The notes beneath the pieces were generated by a model. The model saw only the letters and a program-made list of their open reading frames with translations. It was not told where the DNA came from and did no database searches. Positions 8,254 through 15,350 of a stretch of 18,361 bases of DNA are shown in pieces. The stretch covers positions 1-18,361 of the forward strand of contig URFJ01000024.1 in assembly GCA_900547135.1 (NCBI GenBank), given 5' to 3'. How positions within the stretch are numbered: position 1 is the stretch's first letter; each line of letters starts with the position of its first letter. The stretch is from an uncultured Eubacteriales bacterium (lineage in GTDB: Bacteria > Bacillota > Clostridia > Christensenellales > CAG-138). A program made the translations under genes and the position numbers.

Positions 8254-8781
8254 TTAGGGTTGGCATGTCCCGCAAGGAGAATAACCAGCCGATTGAGCCT
8301 CACTTGTTGAGTTCCACCATATAGCGTTTCGTATAAGTATTCTCTGTGCGTGCCTGCACGTAGGGTGATGATATTTATCTGATTCACGACTTCCTACATA
8401 TCTGCCGTCGTAGTCCCTCGAATCCATGTCGTCAAGTGTAGCGTCCGAATCATATGTTCGGGGCGTTGGTGATGGCGTTGGCTTAGCCGTTGGCTTTGCC
8501 GTAGCTGTCGGCTTAGGCGTTGTTTTGTCTGTGGGTCCTGCCGTTAGCTTTGCCGTCGGGGCACCTGAAGGTGTCACCGTTGACTGACTTATGCGCGGCG
8601 TAGAAGTGGCCCTTATACTTGGACTATCGGTTGAATCCTCTGCTTCAGCGCTAGGACTGGGAGTTAGTGTCATATCAACCGTTGGATCAACTGTTGGCGC
8701 AGTAGTCGGATTGCCCACTGGAGACGTACAGCCCGCCAAAAGGCAGATAAAGAGTAAAAAAGCACATAGTTTATGTTTCAT
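8254..8781 (-). CDS. Lipoprotein with Thr/Pro-rich linker and Ada-type zinc-binding domain
   Basis: A 175-residue protein. Signal peptide with lipobox LLAGC (Cys18), so it should be lipid-anchored on the outer face of the membrane. Residues about 20-108 are a low-complexity Pro/Thr/Ser/Ala/Lys linker (PTATAKPTAKPTPSPTP). Residues about 128-175 (YVGSRESDKYHHPTC, ending AGYSPCGTCQP) match the small Ada metal-binding-like domain often found at the end of secreted Firmicute proteins; Cys142, Cys170, Cys173 and a nearby His are likely zinc ligands. It lacks the rest of the Ada DNA-repair protein, so a role in alkylation repair is unlikely. Its job is unknown. GAGGGGG precedes the ATG. A possible promoter is TTAACA, 16 bases, TATACA at 8805-8832. 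Confidence 0.85.
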   Translation of the reverse strand: MKHKLCAFLLFICLLAGCTSPVGNPTTAPTVDPTVDMTLTPSPSAEAEDSTDSPSIRATSTPRISQSTVTPSGAPTAKLTAGPTDKTTPKPTATAKPTAKPTPSPTPRTYDSDATLDDMDSRDYDGRYVGSRESDKYHHPTCRHAQRILIRNAIWWNSTSEAQSAGYSPCGTCQP

Positions 8782-8914
8782 ATATTATTCCCCCTCTCTA
8801 AACATGTATATAAATTGTAACATAAATGTTAATACATTAAATAGTTTTATGGGGGAAATAGCATATATTACACAAATACCAACGTCACTTTATGTCGAAA
8901 TTTAGGACAAGCAT

Positions 8915-8954
8915 AAAAATCTCTCCGGACAGGAGCAACCCATGCCCGAAGAGA
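8915..8954 (-). terminator. Rho-independent terminator of the radical SAM / peptide operon
   Basis: On the minus strand TCTCTTCGG (8946-8954) pairs with CCGGAGAGA (8920-8928), a 9-bp stem with one U-G pair, followed directly by five T (8915-8919). It lies 46 bases after the peptide gene stop and closes the unit. Confidence 0.8.
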
Positions 8955-8960
8955 AGTGTA

Positions 8961-8976
8961 AATTGATGAATTGATT
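8961..8976. repeat. Left arm of a 16-bp inverted repeat around the peptide gene
   Basis: AATTGATGAATTGATT is exactly reverse-complementary to 9163-9178. This arm lies between the peptide stop and the terminator, so both arms are inside the same predicted mRNA. Confidence 0.85.
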
Positions 8977-9000
8977 TAGACCATTCAATTACATATTAAA

Positions 9001-9132
9001 CTAGCAAATCATTTCACAACCCCATCCACACGGACGTCCTTCTGCCAAGGTATCTTCCAATTCTGGGGATATTGTAATTTCATGTACCTTATATTCTTCA
9101 AATACCATATTTAATACGTTGTCTATACTCAC
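9001..9132 (-). CDS. Putative RiPP precursor peptide ending in Cys-X3-Cys-X3-Cys
   Basis: A 43-residue peptide too short for routine gene calling. It begins with GTG at 9132, 8 bases after a strong GGAGG (9141-9145), and ends with TAG at 9001-9003. The first 30 residues are acidic and leader-like (VFEEYKVHEITISPELEDTL); the end is GRPCGWGCEMIC with cysteines at 35, 39 and 43, the last being the C-terminal residue. It starts 55 bases after the stop of a radical SAM/SPASM enzyme and is followed by a terminator. This fits a ribosomally made, post-translationally modified peptide whose cysteines would receive thioether bonds. It contains an acidic leader and Cys-rich core as known precursors do, but matches no family I can name. 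No peptidase or exporter gene is nearby. Confidence 0.75.
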   Translation of the reverse strand: MSIDNVLNMVFEEYKVHEITISPELEDTLAEGRPCGWGCEMIC

Positions 9133-9162
9133 TTGCCTCACCTCCTTACACATAAACTGACC

Positions 9163-9178
9163 AATCAATTCATCAATT
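9163..9178. repeat. Right arm of the 16-bp inverted repeat around the peptide gene
   Basis: AATCAATTCATCAATT, the exact reverse complement of 8961-8976. It lies between the radical SAM stop codon and the ribosome binding site of the peptide. Pairing of the arms in mRNA would enclose the peptide gene in a 186-nt loop. Confidence 0.85.
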
Positions 9179-9187
9179 ATACAAACA

Positions 9188-10489
9188 CTAAATCACGCCT
9201 TCTTCCTGTTTGACCGCATATAGAAGAAATTCCTTAAAATTTGAAACATGTTTTTCGCATGGGTATAAAGTGTATTTTCCATAACTGCCGAAATACAACT
9301 CCTGAGCCAAGCACTTTTTGCAGACTTTTCTCATCCAGCATAATTTGCATTTCTCATTTTCATTTTTGTTATTGCAACTCAAAAGATCCCAAACCTTCTC
9401 ACATCGTTCATGCAAACTTTTATATCCGTCTTCCGGGTCATAATAGCCCATTTTAAAACGTTTATCTAGAGCATATGTATGGCATGGGAACAAATCCCCA
9501 TTCGACATCATTGAAAGCGCATTGAAACCAGCGGTGCACATTAAATCATTTTGGAATTCTGGGGAAAATGCTTTGAGTAGCTGAGCCCTTTCGGTATCAA
9601 TTTCTTGTCTTTCAGGAATTGGTATCGGTTCCTTAATGGGATTAAAGCAATGCTCGTTCTCCCCTAAGGCACAAGCCACAACGACCGTGTTTATTCCATA
9701 TTTATCTCTAAAGTAACGCTTTAAGCTGTCCAGCGTCCATCCATCGGCTAAATGTTCTTTTGTATAAGTAGCCTCTATTGCCTTAAAGTTAGATCCTAGC
9801 TTCATTATGTTTCTTTCAACAATATCAAACGTTCCCTTTCCTTCCTTTGTGACCCTGTTGCGGTCATGTATATCTTTCGGCCCGTCTATACTAACAGTTA
9901 CTTTAATGTTATGTTTTTTTATTATAGCCAAAGCATATTCGTCCAATACGGTCAAGTTTGTTATAATTGTATAAATTGGCCTTCTTTTTATCTTTCCTTG
10001 ATTATAAAGTTTTTCAAAATGGTTGCATATACCATCCATTGCCAAGTAACCTAACATAGGCTCACCGCCAAAAAATTGAACATGATTTATATAATAAAAT
10101 CTACTGTCTAGTAAGGCATTAATATAATTTATTGCTGTTTTAGGAGACATTATCTGTTGTTTATAATCATCATACGCTCCCTCATTTGCAAAACAGTATT
10201 TACAGGCGAGATTGCATGTATTTGCTAACATTATGGTCAGTTTCTGAAGAACATTGTCATCTAGGAAGGTGTGATGTGTTGGTATTGTTTCATCCCTATC
10301 TGCCGTATATTTTCTCATATACTTCTCGAATTTCTGCTTTTCATATGAATCGCTACCACTTTGCACGCCCTCTAAGAATTCTGCCACATTTGCTGGAACT
10401 TTCAGTACCAGATTAGTTGGCACGTCATACAATAGGCCGATATCTTTATCATACAAGATTGCCAAATTTGATTTATTGTATCTTTCCAT
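9188..10489 (-). CDS. Radical SAM/SPASM peptide maturase
   Basis: A 433-residue enzyme. CNLACKYC (Cys92, 96, 99) is the CX3CX2C site that binds the SAM-cleaving 4Fe-4S cluster; GGEP follows at 141-144. The C-terminal SPASM region holds Cys318 (CTAGFNAL), Cys336 (GDLFPC), Cys381, 384, 390 and 393 (CKLCWMRKVCKKC) and Cys411, matching the seven-Cys pattern that binds two auxiliary clusters. The first 80 residues (YDVPTNLVLKVPANVAEFLE) could act as a PqqD-like recognition element for a leader peptide. This architecture is typical of sactipeptide and ranthipeptide maturases that form Cys thioether bonds; the Cys-rich peptide gene immediately downstream is the likely substrate. The gene looks clearly more AT-rich than its neighbours, which suggests recent transfer. 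Start at 10489 follows AAAGGG. Confidence 0.9.
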   Translation of the reverse strand: MERYNKSNLAILYDKDIGLLYDVPTNLVLKVPANVAEFLEGVQSGSDSYEKQKFEKYMRKYTADRDETIPTHHTFLDDNVLQKLTIMLANTCNLACKYCFANEGAYDDYKQQIMSPKTAINYINALLDSRFYYINHVQFFGGEPMLGYLAMDGICNHFEKLYNQGKIKRRPIYTIITNLTVLDEYALAIIKKHNIKVTVSIDGPKDIHDRNRVTKEGKGTFDIVERNIMKLGSNFKAIEATYTKEHLADGWTLDSLKRYFRDKYGINTVVVACALGENEHCFNPIKEPIPIPERQEIDTERAQLLKAFSPEFQNDLMCTAGFNALSMMSNGDLFPCHTYALDKRFKMGYYDPEDGYKSLHERCEKVWDLLSCNNKNENEKCKLCWMRKVCKKCLAQELYFGSYGKYTLYPCEKHVSNFKEFLLYAVKQEEGVI

Positions 10490-10547
10490 AACTGTACCCT
10501 TTCTGTAAAATTTTATTATATTACATGTTGTTACAATAATTTATTAT

Positions 10548-10576
10548 ATTATATGATACATTTTGTAGGAAGTCAA
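10548..10576 (-). promoter_or_regulatory. Promoter of the radical SAM / peptide operon
   Basis: On the minus strand TTGACT (10571-10576), exactly 17 bases, then TATAAT (10548-10553): a near-consensus sigma-A promoter about 58 bases upstream of the maturase start. No operator or riboswitch is obvious, so expression may be strong or controlled by an unseen factor. Confidence 0.8.
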
Positions 10577-10718
10577 ATAAAAAATCTATTTTTATTAATA
10601 ATATATAGAGTTAAGCGCAATGTCTTGGTCCTATTGAAACCCTGCTCTTTTGTATTAAAATAATAATTGCATTGAACGATAAATATATGCAGGAAACATT
10701 GTTAGCGCGTATATTGTG

Positions 10719-11669
10719 TTATAGCTTAGGACTAGCTAAGCATTCATGCGGCTCTTTGTCGTCCCGCAGCCACTTGAAAACAGGCTGACGCAAACCGCCG
10801 TTTTTCATTCTCATCATGTACTTTACTGTGCAAACCAAAACAGGCTCGACCCATATAGCATTCTCATTGCCAGCGGGTACGGCAAACGGTGGATGCGGCG
10901 TTGTGGAAAGCGCCAGAATATTTTGAAACGCCTCCCCGCTTACACCCAATGTAACATGCCCTTTATAGACTAGGTCTCCCACGTCGAATTGTCCAAGAAT
11001 CAAGCTTATAACGTTGTTTTCTTTAAGTATGTATCCGCATACCACAAAATCATCGTCCTTTAGGTTTTTGCACTTAATCCAATCCTTCGTGCGCTTATCA
11101 AAGTAATATTTACTGTCTTTGCGCTTTGCCACAATGCCCTCAAGCTCCTGCTGTTCCGCAAGCTGGTAAAAGGCGATGCCGTCATTCTCTATAACTCTTG
11201 ATACAGCAAAGCGACTGCTCTCCGATCTAACGGCTTGATTTAATAGTTCCTTACGCTCGGTTAGCGGCAGATCAATAACGGGATGATCGTCATAGTAGAT
11301 AATGTCAAAGGCTGTAAAGCAGACGGGCGACTGTCTTGCCGCCAACTCTATTTTTAGCGGATTGCTCATGAGGCTCCTACGCTGAATTTCGGCAAAATCG
11401 GGCTTCCCATATTTAATTACTGCAAGCTCTCCATCAAGGATGCAGCGCATGGATATATGTTTGTGGATATCCGAGAGCTCAGGTACTTTTGGCAGCATTA
11501 TAAGATTGCGCTTATTTCTCAACTCTGTACCTGATGAAGGATCCAGGTAGGCTATGCATCGTTCTCCGTCCAGCTTCAGTTCGTAGATATAATCCGGACT
11601 GTCAAATGCTTCACCCTCCGCACCGATCAGCATAGGCTTTATGTTCTTCTGTTCAAACAAATCGTTCAC
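10719..11669 (-). CDS. ligD: ATP-dependent DNA ligase, LigD-type ligase domain
   Basis: A 316-residue ligase that would seal double-strand breaks in non-homologous end joining. Motif I is ELKLDGER, with Lys32 as the AMP-accepting residue. Other nucleotidyltransferase motifs are visible as CILDGELAV, EGIVAKRKD and DWIKCK, followed by a short OB-fold-like end (VVCGYILKENNVI onward). It has only the ligase part; the polymerase and phosphoesterase domains of the full mycobacterial-type LigD are absent, as in many Clostridia, and could be separate genes elsewhere. It starts with GTG and overlaps the Ku stop by four bases (GTGA), so the two are translationally coupled. Confidence 0.9.
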   Translation of the reverse strand: MNDLFEQKNIKPMLIGAEGEAFDSPDYIYELKLDGERCIAYLDPSSGTELRNKRNLIMLPKVPELSDIHKHISMRCILDGELAVIKYGKPDFAEIQRRSLMSNPLKIELAARQSPVCFTAFDIIYYDDHPVIDLPLTERKELLNQAVRSESSRFAVSRVIENDGIAFYQLAEQQELEGIVAKRKDSKYYFDKRTKDWIKCKNLKDDDFVVCGYILKENNVISLILGQFDVGDLVYKGHVTLGVSGEAFQNILALSTTPHPPFAVPAGNENAIWVEPVLVCTVKYMMRMKNGGLRQPVFKWLRDDKEPHECLASPKL

Positions 11670-12433
11670 TGGCTTACGGCCTTTGCCTGTTCAAGGCTTT
11701 TTTTGAGTGCGTCCATAATATCTATTACGTTGGCTGGTCTGCTTTCCACAGGTGCAGTAGTGTCCTGACCTGCTATTTTCTTTTCTATAATTTCTCTAAG
11801 TTTTTGCTGATACTCATCCTTATATAACTCCGGTTCAAACGGTTTTATCATAGCATTTATCAAGGATTTGGCCATGGCCAGTTCCGCATCGTCAACACTT
11901 TGTATTCCCAAATCTTTAGGTGCTGCTTTAACCTCGCCGAAGAAAAATAGCGTTTCAACCAGAAGCCCGCTCTCTGTAGGAATCAGGGCGAGCAGCTTCT
12001 CCTTTGTGCCCATCACTGTCTTTGCTATAGCAATTTTACATTCATCCAGCATTGCGCGGCGCAAAAGCTCAAAAGCTTTATCCCCTCCGGCTTCTGGTAT
12101 GGCGTGGTAGGTCTTATCATAATAGATCGGCCTGATATTATGCAGGTCGGTGAAATGAAGGATATGAATGCTTCGATCCTTTTCCGATTTAGCCTTTTCA
12201 AAGTCGTCATCAGTCATGGTAACGTATTTTCCCTTCTCATACTCAAAGCCTTTAATGATATCGCTGCTTTTAATTTCCTTTCCGCAAGATGCGCATACCT
12301 TTTTATACTGGACCCTGCTGCCGTCAGGGCAAAGCTGATTAAAGTGTATGTCATTATCCTGAGTAGCCGTATAAAGGCCAACAGGGATATGTACCAGCCC
12401 GAACGAGATAGCACCTCTATGTGATACAGCCAT
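11666..12433 (-). CDS. ku: Bacterial non-homologous end joining protein Ku
   Basis: A 255-residue Ku homodimer subunit that binds DNA ends and recruits the ligase encoded just downstream. The family start is MAVSHRGAISFGLVHIPVGL, followed by the conserved LCPDGSRVQYKKVCASCG region and the FTDLHNIRPIYYDKTYH core. The length is normal. I set the start at 12433, preceded by GGCGGTG, because it matches the usual family N-terminus; the in-frame ATG at 12478 would add 15 Lys-rich residues and has no ribosome binding site. It forms a two-gene operon with the ligase. In Bacillus such genes are expressed in sporulation, but no clear sporulation promoter is seen here. Confidence 0.93.
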   Translation of the reverse strand: MAVSHRGAISFGLVHIPVGLYTATQDNDIHFNQLCPDGSRVQYKKVCASCGKEIKSSDIIKGFEYEKGKYVTMTDDDFEKAKSEKDRSIHILHFTDLHNIRPIYYDKTYHAIPEAGGDKAFELLRRAMLDECKIAIAKTVMGTKEKLLALIPTESGLLVETLFFFGEVKAAPKDLGIQSVDDAELAMAKSLINAMIKPFEPELYKDEYQQKLREIIEKKIAGQDTTAPVESRPANVIDIMDALKKSLEQAKAVSQ

Positions 12434-12478
12434 TTCTTTCACCGCCTTTTCTTTTGATTTTAGTTTGCGCTGTTTCAT

Positions 12479-13172
12479 GCATTTTAAGCGGCAAGACTAA
12501 TAAAACCCGCAAAATACACAATACCCCGCGGGTAGTTATCATCTATAATTGATGATGACGAACATTCCGTTAACAAATATGCAGCGATGGCAATTGATAA
12601 ATGAAATAGGCATTGTTGGTTGATATAATCGGATTGCAAGAAGTAACCGAAGTTTTTTAAACAACTATTTGACGAAGGATATAAGTTTGCCCGTAGACTT
12701 TAATGGTGGGTTTAATTCTAGTGTTCATAGATAATATTCGGTGAACAAACAGTAATTAATAATGAATCCAATCCCTATGCCTTGGGGGAGCCTGATCCGC
12801 AGAGCGGCCAGGGGACTGCTGTCTATAGGCGCCTCTATACTAGAATATGTTCGTTCGGTCCATACCTAAACAAATTATCCGGTTTTCCTCAAGTTGATAC
12901 CTGCTAAAGTACCCATATTGAAGAAAAATAATACACTATTGTAATTGAATCAATACTTTCACTATAAGCTGGCTATTCTTATATATATTTATATATTTGT
13001 ACAGTAAATAAATCCAGAGTGTGTGTATTCTATATTTAGTTGGCAGTCAAGCGCCGCGATCAGATTATCACTCTGTTTTATTGCTGCTAGTCCTCGATTT
13101 TTGCGTACAATTCCATCTTTAACGTATAATAGTTTATTTGAATTGTGCTCAATCCAGCCGCGTTTACGCGGG
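12479..13172. other. Gene-poor stretch upstream of the Ku operon
   Basis: AT-rich, with no gene I can support. A 35-codon open frame (MNPIPMPWGSL..., 12762-12869) lacks a ribosome binding site. The upstream part of the acetyltransferase remnant may fade into the right end. The Ku promoter should lie near 12480-12620, but I cannot fix it. Confidence 0.45.
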
Positions 13173-13445
13173 ATTTTGCGTCTAGTGTCCTGCGCTAAGG
13201 CTTTTTCTTTCTTCACCGCAATGCCGTATACCCGGCTCGCTTCCAATGCAGTGCGAAATATGGTAATATGTAACCGACAGGCTCAGGCCAGCCTGTCCAT
13301 CGGCACGCTTACAGCTATGCTCTTAGGCTATAAAAGGCCGTCATACCTCCGCTCCATGGAGCGGCTTTCGGCCGACGATGAAACCATAAAGCTTCTTGAT
13401 AGCTCAATACCCAATGTTAAGGCATATATATCCAATTATATTTAG
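13173..13445 (+). pseudogene. C-terminal remnant of an Eis-type N-acetyltransferase
   Basis: The plus frame reads ILRLVSCAKAFSFFTAM, which matches the opening of the SCP2-like C-terminal domain of Eis-family GNAT acetyltransferases, and ends with LSIGTLTAMLLGYKRPSYL, DDETIKLLD and VKAYISNYI, which match the family's closing segment. The GNAT catalytic part is missing upstream and the middle of the C-terminal domain is too short by roughly 25-30 residues, so the gene is dead. It lies 47 bases before dut on the same strand. The overlapping minus-strand frame at 12989-13246 is taken as a shadow. Confidence 0.6.
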
Positions 13446-13492
13446 GGTGTATGCTTCAATATTAAAAACTAAACAGAACACAGGAGAAAGAC

Positions 13493-13933
13493 ATGAAAAT
13501 TGTATTTGAGAGGATAGACCCCCATGCCCGCATTCCCGAATACGCACACAAAGGCGATGCTGGAATGGATCTGTGCTCGGTAGACGAGTGCGAGCTGTCA
13601 CCAGGCGAGATAAAGCTGGTCCGCACCGGCCTGCGCGCACGGCTGCCCCAGGGCACTGAGCTGCAGGTCAGGCCAAGGAGCGGGCTTTCACTAAAACACG
13701 GGATTACCGTTTTAAACTCTCCAGGGACGATTGACGAGGGCTACCGCGGTGAAATAGGCGTAATTTTAATAAACCACGGACGCGAAGCCTACAAAATTGA
13801 GATTGGGGCAAGAATAGCGCAGTTGGTGTTAAAGCCGGTGTATACCGCTACGGCCGTAGAGGGCCAGGTATCCGAAGAAACGGAGCGCGGCGCCGGCGGA
13901 TTTGGGTCAACCGGTATGGACACCCCGTCTTAA
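13493..13933 (+). CDS. dut: Deoxyuridine 5'-triphosphate nucleotidohydrolase (dUTPase)
   Basis: A 146-residue trimeric dUTPase that converts dUTP to dUMP and pyrophosphate, keeping uracil out of DNA and supplying dTMP synthesis. All five motifs are present: AGMDL (23-27), PRSGL (61-65), GTIDEGYRGEIG (78-89, with catalytic Asp81 and uracil-site Tyr84), GARIAQLVL (105-113) and RGAGGFGSTG (132-141). Length is normal. AGGAG lies about 8 bases before the ATG, and a terminator follows 48 bases after the stop. The genomic neighbours do not look phage-like, so it is probably the housekeeping copy. Confidence 0.97.
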   Translation: MKIVFERIDPHARIPEYAHKGDAGMDLCSVDECELSPGEIKLVRTGLRARLPQGTELQVRPRSGLSLKHGITVLNSPGTIDEGYRGEIGVILINHGREAYKIEIGARIAQLVLKPVYTATAVEGQVSEETERGAGGFGSTGMDTPS

Positions 13934-13981
13934 ACCTGCAAATAGTCCATTACCTCGCGCAGCCGCTTAAATTTTAATTAG

Positions 13982-14003
13982 AAGCGCAGCCGCGCTTTTT
14001 TTA
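13982..14003 (+). terminator. Rho-independent terminator after dut
   Basis: AAGCGC (13982-13987) and GCGCTT (13992-13997) form a 6-bp stem with a 4-nt loop, followed by a run of T. It lies between dut and the convergent membrane flavodoxin gene. Confidence 0.75.
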
Positions 14004-14017
14004 GCTTGATTGATAAT

Positions 14018-15061
14018 CTATTTTTTTAGTTCAGGCCGTTTATCATTCCTCTGTTGACATATCTTTTTAGCACTTACCACCCTTCCGTATCTGCATACGA
14101 TGCTTTCACATCCATACGCCTTTATTTGGAGGGCCTTATCCATCTCACGGAAAACCCCGGAAAAGCCACATTTGCTGTAATGGACGGACACATACTCCAC
14201 AGCTTTCAGCTTTCCCCGGCATGCTTCACAAAGGCCCTTTACAGGCGGCGCGGCGGTGAATACATGAACGGGCGTAACTATGACAACCTTTTTATATTTT
14301 GAAATGTCAGCCGCGACATCATTGACCGGCATAGCCCATTTATGCATTCCAAAGCGCCCAAGCCAGGCAAATCCGATAAAGCCGGCCGTTCTTTCAGGCG
14401 TTGTTATCTCATACAGCTCCGCGCCCAATTCGTTGGCTTTTTGGTATGCTATCCGCCTTGTATATCCAAGGCGCGAAAAATAAGCGACCAGGATATCGGG
14501 GTTTGATCCAATATTACGGTAATTTCCCTCATCGAAAATGAATTCATCCTGCTTATAAAACACTATATAAGCCGCGCCGCATAGAAACTGCAGCGTACCA
14601 AAAGCAAAATACAACGTTGACATAAAATTGGGAGGGAATATAACAAACTGTATAGTAATCCAAAGCATCAGCGTAACGCCAAAGCTACAGCCGAGATAAG
14701 CCCCCGCCTTCCTTCTTCTGAAAATTAAATACGCCGCCAGCAGATTTGTAAGCCCGTTTACAATCAAAAGGGCTATGCCCGGAAAGATAAAGTCCTGGTA
14801 AAGCAGTTTGGCAAGTGGAAGCGCTTGAAAATAGGGCAGTATCGCTTGCATGCCCATTGCGCTGCCGTCCGGCGCCGCCAACATGCCAACCGAACCGGCT
14901 ACAGCCCCGATTCCAATAAACAGCGTCCAAAATAGCATAACCCGCCTTAATATCCTTGCCCTCTTCTTTTCACCCTCGCTTTTGTTATGTATTGCAATGC
15001 CGATCTCAAGCGGCAGTCCCATGAGACCCGCGGGGCTCTCCTGTGTGCAGGATATGCTCAC
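14018..15061 (-). CDS. Membrane-anchored flavodoxin-like protein
   Basis: A protein of up to 347 residues. Four transmembrane helices lie at about 41-61, 93-113, 120-141 and 148-168. They are followed by a flavodoxin-like domain from about 189 (DILVAYFSRLGYTRRIAYQK, the phosphate loop for FMN) to about 320, with VVIVTPVHVFTAAPPV as the second nucleotide-binding strand and loop. This suggests a membrane-tethered electron carrier or quinone-type reductase; its partner is unknown. The start is uncertain: GTG at 15061 has a moderate AAGGGAAG upstream, while ATG at 15022 has AGGAG about 13 bases upstream and removes 13 unlikely residues. It is convergent with dut. Confidence 0.75.
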   Translation of the reverse strand: MSISCTQESPAGLMGLPLEIGIAIHNKSEGEKKRARILRRVMLFWTLFIGIGAVAGSVGMLAAPDGSAMGMQAILPYFQALPLAKLLYQDFIFPGIALLIVNGLTNLLAAYLIFRRRKAGAYLGCSFGVTLMLWITIQFVIFPPNFMSTLYFAFGTLQFLCGAAYIVFYKQDEFIFDEGNYRNIGSNPDILVAYFSRLGYTRRIAYQKANELGAELYEITTPERTAGFIGFAWLGRFGMHKWAMPVNDVAADISKYKKVVIVTPVHVFTAAPPVKGLCEACRGKLKAVEYVSVHYSKCGFSGVFREMDKALQIKAYGCESIVCRYGRVVSAKKICQQRNDKRPELKK

Positions 15062-15350
15062 TGTTTATTCTGCTTCCCTTGCCTAAAGGCATTCGGGCAT
15101 AGACTCTATATCATGCCCTTCAATTACAGCTAACAGTCCCGAGGCCAGTCCAAGGTCGAGAAACGCGGGACTAGCAACGCTATTTCAAGCGTCGAGAACA
15201 TAGAAATGGGTCAAATCCGGCCCTTAAAGCGTGTTTATCCTTGTCAACTGAGGTTATTTTATCATATAAACCACGTTTTGTTGTAAATACAACAGACTTA
15301 ATGACTGTATTATACTAAAATTAAATATAAAGATCAAGGAGGTGGCTCTA
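15062..15350. other. Divergent intergenic region with an operator-like dyad
   Basis: Separates the leftward flavodoxin gene from the rightward pseudogene and ferredoxin gene. The perfect dyad GTTGTA-AA-TACAAC lies at 15280-15293, upstream of TATTATACT at 15308-15316, a likely -10 region for the rightward unit. AAGGAGGTGG at 15336-15345 is the ribosome binding site of the pseudogene. A 33-codon minus-strand piece (15083 to about 15180, ending GLLAVIEGHDIESMPECL) looks protein-like but has no start. Confidence 0.5.

Noticed and set aside
10724..10741. Hairpin GCTTAG/CTAAGC at the end of the ligase gene
   Set aside because: Short stem overlapping the coding end and no T-run, so not called a terminator.
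12762..12869. 35-codon frame MNPIPMPWGSL...
   Set aside because: No ribosome binding site and no sign of a precursor or membrane peptide beyond composition.
12989..13246. Minus-strand 85-codon frame
   Set aside because: No ribosome binding site or family; it overlaps the more convincing acetyltransferase remnant on the other strand.
15083..15180. Minus-strand 33-codon frame ending VIEGHDIESMPECL
   Set aside because: Looks protein-like but has no start codon with a ribosome binding site and begins right after a stop; not enough to call a gene.
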